10,057 bases of DNA from Candidatus Saccharimonadia bacterium (GTDB lineage: Bacteria; Patescibacteriota; Saccharimonadia; Saccharimonadales; UBA4665): NCBI GenBank assembly GCA_023268595.1, contig JALQUD010000029.1:1-10057 (forward strand), in the 5' to 3' direction. The notes beneath the pieces are model-generated. The model searched no databases. It was not told the DNA's origin and saw only the letters and a program-made list of their open reading frames with translations. Within the stretch, counting starts at the first letter, position 1. Each line of letters opens with the position of its first letter. A program made the translations under genes and the position numbers. Shown here in pieces: positions 1-6,025 of this stretch.

Positions 1-171
1 ATTCGCGCCGCTGACTATCTGCCAGGACAAAAAGCCGGAACCAGCCAGGATGACCAGGGCGGCAACCAGCTGGTGCCAGGAGCGACGACCGGCGCGTCTG
101 AGCGCCGGTCCGTGCCGTTCCTCCGAAGCTACGTTCTGCGAAGACTTACCCTTGCGTATCTTAACCGCCAT
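1..171 (-). CDS. N-terminal part of a membrane-anchored protein (partial, runs off the window)
   Basis: An open frame of 57 codons starts with ATG at 171 on the minus strand and stays open to the window edge. The first 35 or so residues are basic and hydrophilic (MAVKIRKGKSS at the start). They are followed by a hydrophobic stretch of about 20 residues (LVAALVILAGSGFLSWQIV) that looks like a single membrane anchor with the positive side inside. The gene lies 23 bases after the stop of the MacB-like permease on the same strand. A TGGTATACT extended -10 sits just before the ATG and there is no ribosome binding site, so it may be transcribed on its own as a nearly leaderless mRNA. A periplasmic adaptor (HlyD/MacA type) would suit the position beside a MacB-like permease, but nothing in the 57 residues proves this. 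The rest of the gene is outside the window. Confidence 0.6.
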   Translation of the reverse strand, partial: MAVKIRKGKSSQNVASEERHGPALRRAGRRSWHQLVAALVILAGSGFLSWQIVSGAN

Positions 172-178
172 TACAGGC

Positions 179-197
179 TAGTATACCACTTATACTA
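179..197. repeat. Short perfect inverted repeat over the -10 element
   Basis: The arms TAGTATA and TATACTA are exact reverse complements separated by CCACT. The repeat covers the permease stop codon at one end and the -10 hexamer of the next gene at the other. It could be an operator, or chance symmetry of a TATA-rich promoter; as RNA it would be a weak A/U hairpin. Confidence 0.4.
180..188 (-). promoter_or_regulatory. Extended -10 promoter element for the partial gene at 171
   Basis: On the minus strand the sequence reads TGGTATACT, an extended -10 (TGn plus TATACT). The hexamer ends 8 bases before the ATG at 171, which places the expected transcription start about 2 bases before the start codon. 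No -35 is recognisable. It overlaps the stop codon region of the permease gene. Confidence 0.5.
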
Positions 198-1490
198 TTC
201 GGTGCGCAGCGCAGCGATCGGATCGAGCTTAGCCGCTTTCCGTGCCGGCAGCAGGCCGGCTATGGTAGTCACGAACATCAGGAACACGATGAGGAGCGCT
301 ATCTGCGATGGTTGGAATATCAATAACCGTTCATCACCGAAATTGATTTTCTGGCTGATCCACGGATTAAGGGCGATGCCGGTCGCGATAGCGGCGACGC
401 TACCAAGGACGGCGCCGATGAAACCGATCCAGGTAGCCTCGATGATGAACAGCCAGCTGACCGTGGCACGCCGCATGCCAAGCGCTTTCATGAGGCCGAT
501 CTCACGCGTGCGCTCCAGGACGGATATATACTGCGTATTGACCACACCGAAGAACGAAGCCACCAAGGTTATGGAACCGAAGACCAGGATGATGACTTGG
601 ATGACCTGGATGACCTGATCCAACAGCGATTGCAGGTCGGCCGAAGTACGGGCCTGATATCCGGCCTGCTCAAGGTCGGCTTTTATGAGCGCCGTGTCGG
701 TGCCATCGCCTTTGATGATCACGGTCGGCACACCGCGCTCGGCGGCTTCCTTGCCATTGGCATACAGATTGATGGCCTGGCCGTCTTCCTCGCCGATGAA
801 CGGACCGACGTTAGTGAAGCTGATGTCCAGATCCGACTTAGTGGAAACACCGGCAATGGTGAACGTGAAGGCCTGTGACGGCCGTTGCGCCCCGAAGCCT
901 GGTCCGGCGACCTGTAAGACCAGCTGCTGACCGATGGCGGATGTCGGTGAATTGAAACCGAGCGGCGACAGATAACTGTCCGGCAGCACGACCTGACCCT
1001 TGCCGATAGCTCCCTGCCCGCCCGTAAGCGAGCCGGCCGACAGTTTCAGTTTCTGAGCCGGGCTCAGGATATTGATGGCGCCGGTCAGCCGTTTGGCATT
1101 GTCGGGACGGGTTATGTACAGTGTGCTCAGGTTATATTGCCGCGAGACCTGTTCGACGTGCGGCACCTTGGCAATCGACTGGATGTCCTGGTCGCTTAGC
1201 AGTTTGACCGAAGCAGCGTTGGTCGTGGAACCGGCGCTATACTCCTGCGGTCCTTGCTGATCTGACTGGGAATCACCAAAGACAGCCTTATCCTTGGCGA
1301 CGATCAGGGCCTGCGGATCGAAATTAGCGTCGATGACTTTCTGGCTATATGCACGTGCACCATTGGCAGCCGCCAGTGTGAGCGTGAGCGTGAAACCGCC
1401 TACCGCCAAGGCACAGGCCGTCAGCAACGTCCTGATCTTGGCTTGGCGCAGGTTGCGCCCACTCCGACGTATGACATCAAGCGGCTTCAT
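195..1490 (-). CDS. MacB/FtsX-family ABC transporter permease
   Basis: This 431-residue protein has the layout of MacB-type permeases. A first membrane helix lies at about residues 22-44, then a large extracytoplasmic domain at about 45-293, then three helices at about 296-316, 346-372 and 396-414. The family hallmark ERTREIGLMKALG lies at 326-338, after the second helix, and the end LLPARKAAKLDPIAALR (413-429) is typical of FtsX-like domains. MacB-family permeases do not form a classical channel; they couple ATPase action to a mechanical movement outside the membrane, usually to export peptides, drugs or lipoproteins. Its ATG overlaps the stop of the ATPase gene by 4 bases (ATGA), so the two are translationally coupled partners. 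The substrate cannot be read from the sequence. A threefold QVI repeat lies just before the second helix. Confidence 0.92.
   Translation of the reverse strand: MKPLDVIRRSGRNLRQAKIRTLLTACALAVGGFTLTLTLAAANGARAYSQKVIDANFDPQALIVAKDKAVFGDSQSDQQGPQEYSAGSTTNAASVKLLSDQDIQSIAKVPHVEQVSRQYNLSTLYITRPDNAKRLTGAINILSPAQKLKLSAGSLTGGQGAIGKGQVVLPDSYLSPLGFNSPTSAIGQQLVLQVAGPGFGAQRPSQAFTFTIAGVSTKSDLDISFTNVGPFIGEEDGQAINLYANGKEAAERGVPTVIIKGDGTDTALIKADLEQAGYQARTSADLQSLLDQVIQVIQVIILVFGSITLVASFFGVVNTQYISVLERTREIGLMKALGMRRATVSWLFIIEATWIGFIGAVLGSVAAIATGIALNPWISQKINFGDERLLIFQPSQIALLIVFLMFVTTIAGLLPARKAAKLDPIAALRTE
591..617 (-). repeat. Three tandem 9-bp units inside the permease gene
   Basis: On the minus strand the units CAGGTCATC, CAGGTCATC and CAAGTCATC encode QVI three times (residues 292-300) where the extracytoplasmic domain meets the second membrane helix. 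Units are in frame, so copy-number change would shorten or lengthen the helix entry by 3 residues. Confidence 0.6.
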
Positions 1491-2263
1491 TGGATGACCC
1501 TCCTGGTCCTAGGTGCTGCGACGGCATTGCCCCGGGGAGTTGATGATGTGGGCGGCGCCGGCCGTCTGGCCGTCCGCGCGGCCTGATGGAGACCGACGAC
1601 CGAGCCGTCTTTTATCTCCACCCGGTACTGGCAGCGAGCCGCCAGTTCAGCATCATGCGTCACAATGATCAACGTGCAGCCGAGCTGTTTGTTAAGACCG
1701 AATAGCAGCTCGATGATCTTTTCACCGGTCGCACTATCCAGGTTGCCGGTCGGCTCGTCGGCCATGATGATACGCGGGCTGTGCACGATGGCACGCGCGA
1801 TAGCCAGCCGCTGTTTCTGGCCGCCAGAAAGCGTTCCGGCTTTTGATTTCAGTTTATCGGTCAGTCCGACCTGGTCCAGCGCGCGCTCGACCAAGGCCTT
1901 GCGCTTGGAACGGGCGATTTTGTTTATCTCGAGCGGCAGCACGACATTCTGGTAACACGTCTGCCCCGGTTCTATGAAGAATGATTGGAAAACGAATCCC
2001 AGATCCTGGGCGCGGAAGCGGTCGGCGACCCGCCGGCGCATGCTGCTTAACGACGTACCATCTATCAGCACATCACCGCTCGTCGGCTTATCCAAGCCGC
2101 CCAGCAGGTGCATCAGCGTTGATTTTCCGGAACCACTCTTACCGACGATGGCGACCGTCGAGCCGGTCGGCACCTGGAAACTGACGCCATTCAGCGCCTG
2201 GAACGCACTGCTTTTGCGTCCCTGCTTACCATATGTACGCACCAGATCCCTGACTTCGATCAT
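1487..2263 (-). CDS. ABC transporter ATP-binding protein (MacB/LolD type)
   Basis: This 258-residue protein is a complete ABC ATPase that would power the permease encoded next to it. Visible motifs are Walker A GKSGSGKST (41-49), the Q-loop in FVFQSF (about 90-95), the signature LSGGQ (145-149), Walker B IIMADE with its catalytic glutamate (165-170), the D-loop NLDSATG (174-180) and the switch histidine in VTHD (H203). The sequence style (LGGLDKPTSGDVLIDG, ADEPTGNLDSATG) is that of the MacB/LolD/FtsE subfamily. Residues after about 228 form a Pro/Ala/Arg-rich tail not needed for the ATPase fold. The ATG at 2263 follows AAAGGGGG by 3 bases, and its stop overlaps the permease start as ATGA. A promoter with TGGTATACT lies in the 52-base gap after the histidine kinase gene. 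Confidence 0.95.
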   Translation of the reverse strand: MIEVRDLVRTYGKQGRKSSAFQALNGVSFQVPTGSTVAIVGKSGSGKSTLMHLLGGLDKPTSGDVLIDGTSLSSMRRRVADRFRAQDLGFVFQSFFIEPGQTCYQNVVLPLEINKIARSKRKALVERALDQVGLTDKLKSKAGTLSGGQKQRLAIARAIVHSPRIIMADEPTGNLDSATGEKIIELLFGLNKQLGCTLIIVTHDAELAARCQYRVEIKDGSVVGLHQAARTARRPAPPTSSTPRGNAVAAPRTRRVIQ

Positions 2264-2285
2264 ACGCCCCCTTTATGCAGCCTCA

Positions 2286-2294
2286 AGTATACCA
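2286..2294 (-). promoter_or_regulatory. Extended -10 promoter element for the ABC ATPase-permease operon
   Basis: The minus strand reads TGGTATACT, followed by 22 bases of leader that contain AAAGGGGG just before the ATG at 2263. No clear -35 is seen. The same 9 bases occur before the gene at 171. This suggests the transporter pair can be transcribed separately from the sensor kinase upstream. Confidence 0.5.
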
Positions 2295-2315
2295 CTGAAC
2301 AACTTTGGTTCTCAG

Positions 2316-3734
2316 TCAGGAAATGTCCATCGGTTCGTCCGGCAACTCTACGAACATGATGGTACCCCTGTCAACTTCGGATTCCAACCACATATGGCCA
2401 CCATGCTGTTCCACGATGGCGCGGGACAGGTATAGCCCCATGCCGGTACCATTGACATCACGGTCGGCGGTGTTGGTCGCGCGGTAAAAACCGGACCAGA
2501 CCTTATCCTGCTCATCGGCCGGGATACCGATGCCCCGGTCCTGGACATAGATGATATGGTTACCATCGTTGGTACGGCCGTAGCCGATCGTGATAGTAGA
2601 AGCCGGCTCACTGTATTTGATGGCGTTGCTGACGATATTGTTGAATACGCGTTTGAGCCGACGTTGGTCGCACGGGACTATCAGCTCCTTGGGCCAGTTC
2701 TTGGAAAACTCCATGGTCAGCTCACGTTGCTCGGCCGGCAGCCGCTGTACGGCTGCGATATCGTCCAGCATGGTGCGCAGGTCGGCAGGCTTAAGCACCA
2801 GACGACGGGATTTCTCGCTTTCCATGCTGGCAAGCTGCAGGATGTCCTCGATACTGTCGTTGAGCCTCATCGCGCTGTCATACATGATTTCCAGCGAATG
2901 CTGCATCACCTTAGGCGACAGCTTCTTGCTGAGCAGGTTCTCGGCGCTCCAGCGCAATCCGGTCAACGGCGTACGGATCTCATGGGAAGCGATGGATATC
3001 ATCTCCGCCCTGAGGTTGACACCGGCTTCGCGCCGACGGCGCGTGCGGTGACGCGTGGTGAGCATGACCACTACCAGGCTCATCAGCAACAATGGTACCG
3101 CGGCCGCGAAGACCAACGCCAAGCCGTAAGTGGCGGCTGGCACTTCCAGCACCAGCACTGCTGGCATGCGGTATGTCGAGTCGTCGAATATCGGTGCGGC
3201 GGCCGACAACCGGCTGGCACGGCCCTCGCCGGACGGTCCGGAGACCACAGCATGCCCGTCATCAAACACCTGTGATACCGGTACCGGGTCTCCCCGATAC
3301 GTCTGACCGGAAAGCCGGCTGCCAGACTCACCAGTACCCGCCAGATAGTACAATCCACCCGAACCGTCACTGCGGACCAACGTCAGGCTAGCCACATCAT
3401 CGTTAGCCTCAGCTATCCGATTGACACGCTGTTGGAGCTCCGAACGCTGGAGACGGGCCTGCTCGGTATCAACGGCAGCGTCGCCGACCGCCGACACCGT
3501 ACGAGCGTCCAGTGCCGAAGCTATACCATCGGCTCGTGAGCGAATGATATCCTTATAGATCCCTGCCGCCGACACGACCGAGATGACACTCAATGCGATT
3601 CCTAGCAGTAATGTGACCGACAGCTTGACGGCATAACCCACAAGCGGCCTGTGACCAGTGGACGGACCGAGCAACGAAGGTTGGTCCCGCTCAGCGGAAG
3701 TCAGCCCTTTCGTCCCCACCCTGCCATGATTCAC
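2316..3734 (-). CDS. Membrane sensor histidine kinase
   Basis: The protein has two membrane helices (about residues 33-60 and 203-226, counted from the GTG at 3734) flanking an extracytoplasmic region of about 140 residues that may be a Cache-like sensor. A short basic linker with no clear HAMP domain leads to the dimerisation/phosphoacceptor helix SHEIRTPL with H251. The ATPase domain shows the N box FNNIVSNAIKYS (N370), G1 DRGIGIP (399-405), an F box GFYRA and G2 GTGMGLYLSR (429-438). It should autophosphorylate on H251 and pass the phosphate to the receiver encoded just upstream. An ATG at 3782 in the same frame would give 488 residues but overlaps the receiver gene by 44 bases and has no ribosome binding site. 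The GTG at 3734 has GGAG 9 bases upstream and lies 4 bases after the receiver stop, so I prefer it. The start is uncertain; the kinase identity is not. Confidence 0.93.
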   Translation of the reverse strand: MNHGRVGTKGLTSAERDQPSLLGPSTGHRPLVGYAVKLSVTLLLGIALSVISVVSAAGIYKDIIRSRADGIASALDARTVSAVGDAAVDTEQARLQRSELQQRVNRIAEANDDVASLTLVRSDGSGGLYYLAGTGESGSRLSGQTYRGDPVPVSQVFDDGHAVVSGPSGEGRASRLSAAAPIFDDSTYRMPAVLVLEVPAATYGLALVFAAAVPLLLMSLVVVMLTTRHRTRRRREAGVNLRAEMISIASHEIRTPLTGLRWSAENLLSKKLSPKVMQHSLEIMYDSAMRLNDSIEDILQLASMESEKSRRLVLKPADLRTMLDDIAAVQRLPAEQRELTMEFSKNWPKELIVPCDQRRLKRVFNNIVSNAIKYSEPASTITIGYGRTNDGNHIIYVQDRGIGIPADEQDKVWSGFYRATNTADRDVNGTGMGLYLSRAIVEQHGGHMWLESEVDRGTIMFVELPDEPMDIS

Positions 3735-3738
3735 CTGC

Positions 3739-4158
3739 TCAGTCTCCGGCTTCCACCGATGTTGCGCCCGGCGACGGTACATACTTGCCGACGAGGGCTA
3801 CGATATCCTCGATCTTGACGTCATTCTTAAGCACATAGTCCTGCACGCCAAGTGTCATGATGGCGTTGATGATGTCGACATCGTATACGTTGGAAGCGAT
3901 GATGACCGGCAAGTCAGCCGCCCATGGCAGCTGGCGGAGCCGGCGCAGCGCACTGACCCCGTCTTCATCGGGCAGGCTGTAATCCAGTATGACCAATGCC
4001 GGATGCTCACTCTCGGCAGATGCTATAGCTTCTTGCGACGAGTGTGCGCTCGTTACGTTATACCCTTCTTGCTCCAGACCCAAGGTCAGAGCCCGCGCGA
4101 TCATCTTATCGTCATCGACGACAAGGATGTGCGCCAATCCCTCGTTGTTGTCACTCAT
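3739..4158 (-). CDS. Stand-alone response regulator receiver protein
   Basis: This 139-residue protein is a single CheY-like receiver domain. It shows the acidic pocket DDD (15-17), the phosphoacceptor D59 in LVILDYSLPDEDG, the switch residue S89 in VIIASN, and the conserved lysine K111 in YVLKND. After about residue 125 there is only a short tail (VPSPGATSVEAGD), so there is no DNA-binding or enzymatic output domain. The histidine kinase gene begins 4 bases after its stop, so the two form a two-component pair, and the output must run through protein contacts or a phosphorelay. There is no ribosome binding site before the ATG; a TATCAT hexamer 10 bases upstream suggests a very short leader. 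Confidence 0.93.
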   Translation of the reverse strand: MSDNNEGLAHILVVDDDKMIARALTLGLEQEGYNVTSAHSSQEAIASAESEHPALVILDYSLPDEDGVSALRRLRQLPWAADLPVIIASNVYDVDIINAIMTLGVQDYVLKNDVKIEDIVALVGKYVPSPGATSVEAGD

Positions 4159-4168
4159 ATTGCTTTTA

Positions 4169-4197
4169 ATGATAGCTCACAAGCGTCACTATATCCA
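4169..4197 (-). promoter_or_regulatory. Possible promoter of the receiver-kinase operon
   Basis: On the minus strand TGGATA and TATCAT are separated by 17 bases. The expected transcription start would be about 4 bases before the ATG at 4158. A second candidate hexamer, TATAGT, lies further upstream. Both matches to the consensus are partial. Confidence 0.35.
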
Positions 4198-4214
4198 CTG
4201 TTATGGCCGATATA

Positions 4215-4232
4215 TGTCAGCACGACCTGACA
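4215..4232. repeat. Inverted repeat between the FMN reductase and the receiver gene
   Basis: TGTCAG and CTGACA are exact reverse complements separated by 6 bases. It lies 14 bases after the reductase stop and upstream of the receiver gene. It has no U-tract, so it is a poor terminator; it could be an operator for the two-component operon or chance. Confidence 0.3.
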
Positions 4233-4246
4233 CTATTGTTGCGTGG

Positions 4247-4840
4247 TCATCCGTTTTGCCGGTGCCGCGCTTCGCGGAGCATCCGGGCGAACCATACCAG
4301 CTCATCCAGCAATTCGTGCAGATGTTTGGCATAGCGGTCCGTATACTCGTCGCGCAGCACACCCTGCTCGTCGAACAGATCCTGTACGCGTGGAAAGAAA
4401 ATATCCCAGGACATCGCGACCAGTCCGGTCTCGCGCACTGCCGGCACCAACGATTCGACCGCTCGCGTGCCGCCCCATCCGCCGCTCGACACCCCGGCGA
4501 AAGCGACCGGCTTATGATTGTAATTAGCTAGTTCGCTGTCTAGCATACGTTTGAGCGAACCCGGGAAGCTATGGTTGTACTCCGGTACGACCACGAAGAA
4601 CGCGTCAGCCTTGGCGGTTATCTCGGAGTACCGCGGGTCCTTGCCCTCGGGGTCATTGCCATCACCCGGGAACGAGAAGTCGACCGGATCGACGAAGATG
4701 ACCTCGACGTCGTTGCGCTTGGCAGCGGATTCGGCGATATACCGGCTGGCCTTGATCGATTCACGCTGTACGCGCGTCGTCCCTTCGATGACTGCTAATA
4801 CAATCTGGTCCTCCGTCCTGTCTTCCCTGCTATCTTTCAT
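4247..4840 (-). CDS. NAD(P)H-dependent FMN reductase (flavodoxin-like)
   Basis: This 197-residue cytosolic protein belongs to the NADPH-dependent FMN reductase family (flavodoxin-like fold), which reduces flavins, quinones or azo compounds. It shows the strand and phosphate loop VLAVIEGTTRVQRES (about 14-28), the FMN-contacting PEYNHSFPGSLKRMLD (about 86-101) and the glycine-rich GVSSGGWGGTRA (about 115-126), all in family order. The length is near the usual 180-200. The ATG has a strong ribosome binding site AAAAGGAGG 6 bases upstream, and TGGTATGCT lies upstream as an extended -10. It is divergent from the FKBP gene with 84 bases between start codons. Its electron acceptor cannot be told from the sequence. 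Confidence 0.92.
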   Translation of the reverse strand: MKDSREDRTEDQIVLAVIEGTTRVQRESIKASRYIAESAAKRNDVEVIFVDPVDFSFPGDGNDPEGKDPRYSEITAKADAFFVVVPEYNHSFPGSLKRMLDSELANYNHKPVAFAGVSSGGWGGTRAVESLVPAVRETGLVAMSWDIFFPRVQDLFDEQGVLRDEYTDRYAKHLHELLDELVWFARMLREARHRQNG

Positions 4841-4864
4841 GCCGCGCCTCCTTTTATCACATCA

Positions 4865-4873
4865 AGCATACCA
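4865..4873 (-). promoter_or_regulatory. Extended -10 promoter element of the FMN reductase gene
   Basis: The minus strand reads TGGTATGCT, with a leader of about 18 bases containing the ribosome binding site AAAAGGAGG (4847-4855). This is the same TGGTAT type of element seen before the genes at 171 and 2263. Confidence 0.45.
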
Positions 4874-4912
4874 CCCCGTAGCTCTGCGACGCCAAGCGTC
4901 CGGCCCGTGGTG

Positions 4913-4918
4913 TATGAT
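4913..4918 (+). promoter_or_regulatory. -10 hexamer giving a probably leaderless FKBP mRNA
   Basis: TATGAT ends 7 bases before the ATG at 4925, so the expected transcription start is the A of the start codon. There is no ribosome binding site at a usual distance and no convincing -35. Confidence 0.4.
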
Positions 4919-4924
4919 GGAAGT

Positions 4925-5311
4925 ATGAACCAAGACCAACCACGCCTCGAAGGCACCAAACTTGCAAACTTCACACCGACCGGACCAGTCACCGAGCTTC
5001 AGGTCATCGACCTGGCTGAAGGCACCGGACCGGTAGTGCCGGAAGGCGCCACCGTTACCGCCCACTACACCGGCGCCCTGTGCCAGGACGGCACGATCTT
5101 CCAGAGTTCACACGATTTTGGCCAAGCCATCAGCTTCCCGCTCAGCGGCGTCATCGAAGGCTGGACCAAGGGCGTTCCAGGCATGAAGGTCGGTGGCACC
5201 CGCCGTCTGGTCATTCCGGCCGCCATGGCTTACGGTTCACAATCACCGAGCGCCAACATCCCTGCCAACAGCGACCTAGTGTTCGACATCGAGCTGACCG
5301 CCGTTCGCTAA
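4925..5311 (+). CDS. FKBP-type peptidyl-prolyl cis-trans isomerase
   Basis: This 128-residue protein is a single FKBP domain with a leader of about 25 residues and no signal peptide, so it is a cytosolic prolyl isomerase/chaperone. Against human FKBP12, known active-site positions can be matched: Y48 (Tyr26), V76-I77 (Val55-Ile56), W80 (Trp59), Y103 (Tyr82) and F120 (Phe99). The segments VTAHYTGAL, GVIEGWTKGVPGMKVGG and IPANSDLVFDIEL are typical. The position of FKBP12 Asp37 is Q60 (IFQSS instead of FDSS), which may change activity or drug binding. The frame extends upstream to a GTG at 4907, but that would place the -10 hexamer inside the gene; ATG 4925 is preferred and suggests a leaderless mRNA. 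The gene is divergent from the FMN reductase. Confidence 0.95.
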   Translation: MNQDQPRLEGTKLANFTPTGPVTELQVIDLAEGTGPVVPEGATVTAHYTGALCQDGTIFQSSHDFGQAISFPLSGVIEGWTKGVPGMKVGGTRRLVIPAAMAYGSQSPSANIPANSDLVFDIELTAVR

Positions 5312-5337
5312 CATTTCCGTAGTTCTCGCCCGTCCTC

Positions 5338-5370
5338 GAAACCGCCCATGCTTGGTCATTGGGTGGTTTC
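5338..5370 (+). terminator. Hairpin after the FKBP gene, possible terminator overlapping a promoter
   Basis: GAAACCGCCCA (5338-5348) and TGGGTGGTTTC (5360-5370) pair over 11 positions with one G-U pair in the RNA, with an 11-base loop. It lies 26 bases after the FKBP stop. The run of Ts at the end is only 3 long, so termination may be weak. The likely -35 (TTGGTC) of the next gene is in the loop. Confidence 0.5.
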
Positions 5371-5380
5371 AGCGTATAAC
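5352..5380 (+). promoter_or_regulatory. Promoter of the 210-residue unknown gene
   Basis: TTGGTC (5352-5357) and TATAAC (5375-5380) are separated by exactly 17 bases. The -10 ends 7 bases before the ATG at 5388, which puts the transcription start on or next to the start codon. This argues against the longer reading from TTG at 5352, whose first bases are the -35 itself. Confidence 0.5.
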
Positions 5381-5387
5381 CAGGAAT

Positions 5388-6020
5388 ATGGAACTACCGT
5401 TTCGGTATAACTTCGCGTATTACGAGCAAAACCAGCCGACACTCCGCCGATTGCAGGATCAGGCCGACCGGCTGCTACTCGACCACGGAACGTTGCATGC
5501 GTCGTGGGGATATCACTACGTCGATGAAGCGCCAAATAATGACACCGGACCACCCAACGATGAATTGCGCGGCTTAACTGCCGGCACGCTACAGAAAGTC
5601 CGCGGCGCACTATTACTCACCAGATATCAATTGCGCGCGTTCGACGAAAAGAGGTTCAAGCATGCGACGATGCCGTCGCACGTGGACGTCAGCGGTTATA
5701 GCAGCGTAGGTTCGGAAAGCGATAATATACCATCAGCCCGATACGCTATCACGAGAGTTGGCATGACGACCGGCCCGCTCGTCAAGGAGTCGTTCTCGGT
5801 GTATGACGCAGCCGAGGAATACACCATGACGATTAATTATCCCGAGTCCCGCCGTTACGATACCAATCTGCTAGCAATCGGCGGAACGGTCGTTAAGATC
5901 ACTATGCGCCGCACGAACCTCGATGGCATCATGGAAGATATGTACGACGGTCTTGAACGTGTGCCGGAAATCCAGCGTATCGACTTTCTGACGAATGAAC
6001 TATCCGAGCAGGAGCGGTAG
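5388..6020 (+). CDS. Hypothetical protein, 210 residues, unrecognised
   Basis: I do not recognise this protein. From ATG 5388 it starts MELPFRYNFAYYEQ and runs 210 residues to TAG. It has no signal peptide, no membrane helix and no cysteine. It is rich in Tyr, Arg and acidic residues, so it is probably a soluble cytosolic protein of mixed alpha/beta type. The middle contains a polar Ser/Gly/Asp-rich stretch (about 100-118). The C-terminal third (YTMTINYPE, IGGTVVKITMRRTNLDG, then an acidic helix) looks like beta strands followed by helices. An in-frame TTG at 5352 would add 12 residues but coincides with the putative -35. The stop is 5 bases from the convergent stop of the DUF2130 gene. Coding is supported by length, by a well-spaced promoter and by the tight fit between neighbours. 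Confidence 0.8.
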   Translation: MELPFRYNFAYYEQNQPTLRRLQDQADRLLLDHGTLHASWGYHYVDEAPNNDTGPPNDELRGLTAGTLQKVRGALLLTRYQLRAFDEKRFKHATMPSHVDVSGYSSVGSESDNIPSARYAITRVGMTTGPLVKESFSVYDAAEEYTMTINYPESRRYDTNLLAIGGTVVKITMRRTNLDGIMEDMYDGLERVPEIQRIDFLTNELSEQER

Positions 6021-6025
6021 CCGGC

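Noticed and set aside
2281..2316. Terminator hairpin after the histidine kinase
   Set aside because: CTGAAC and GTTCTCAG pair only with a bulge and there is no U-tract; not convincing.
2556..3275. Plus-strand open frame of 239 codons
   Set aside because: It lies entirely opposite the histidine kinase, whose motifs are intact; its translation shows no recognisable family features.
3734..3782. ATG at 3782 as the start of the histidine kinase
   Set aside because: It overlaps the receiver gene by 44 bases, lacks a ribosome binding site, and its extra residues (MYRRRAQHRWKPETEQ) look like an out-of-frame reading of the receiver tail. It is not fully excluded.
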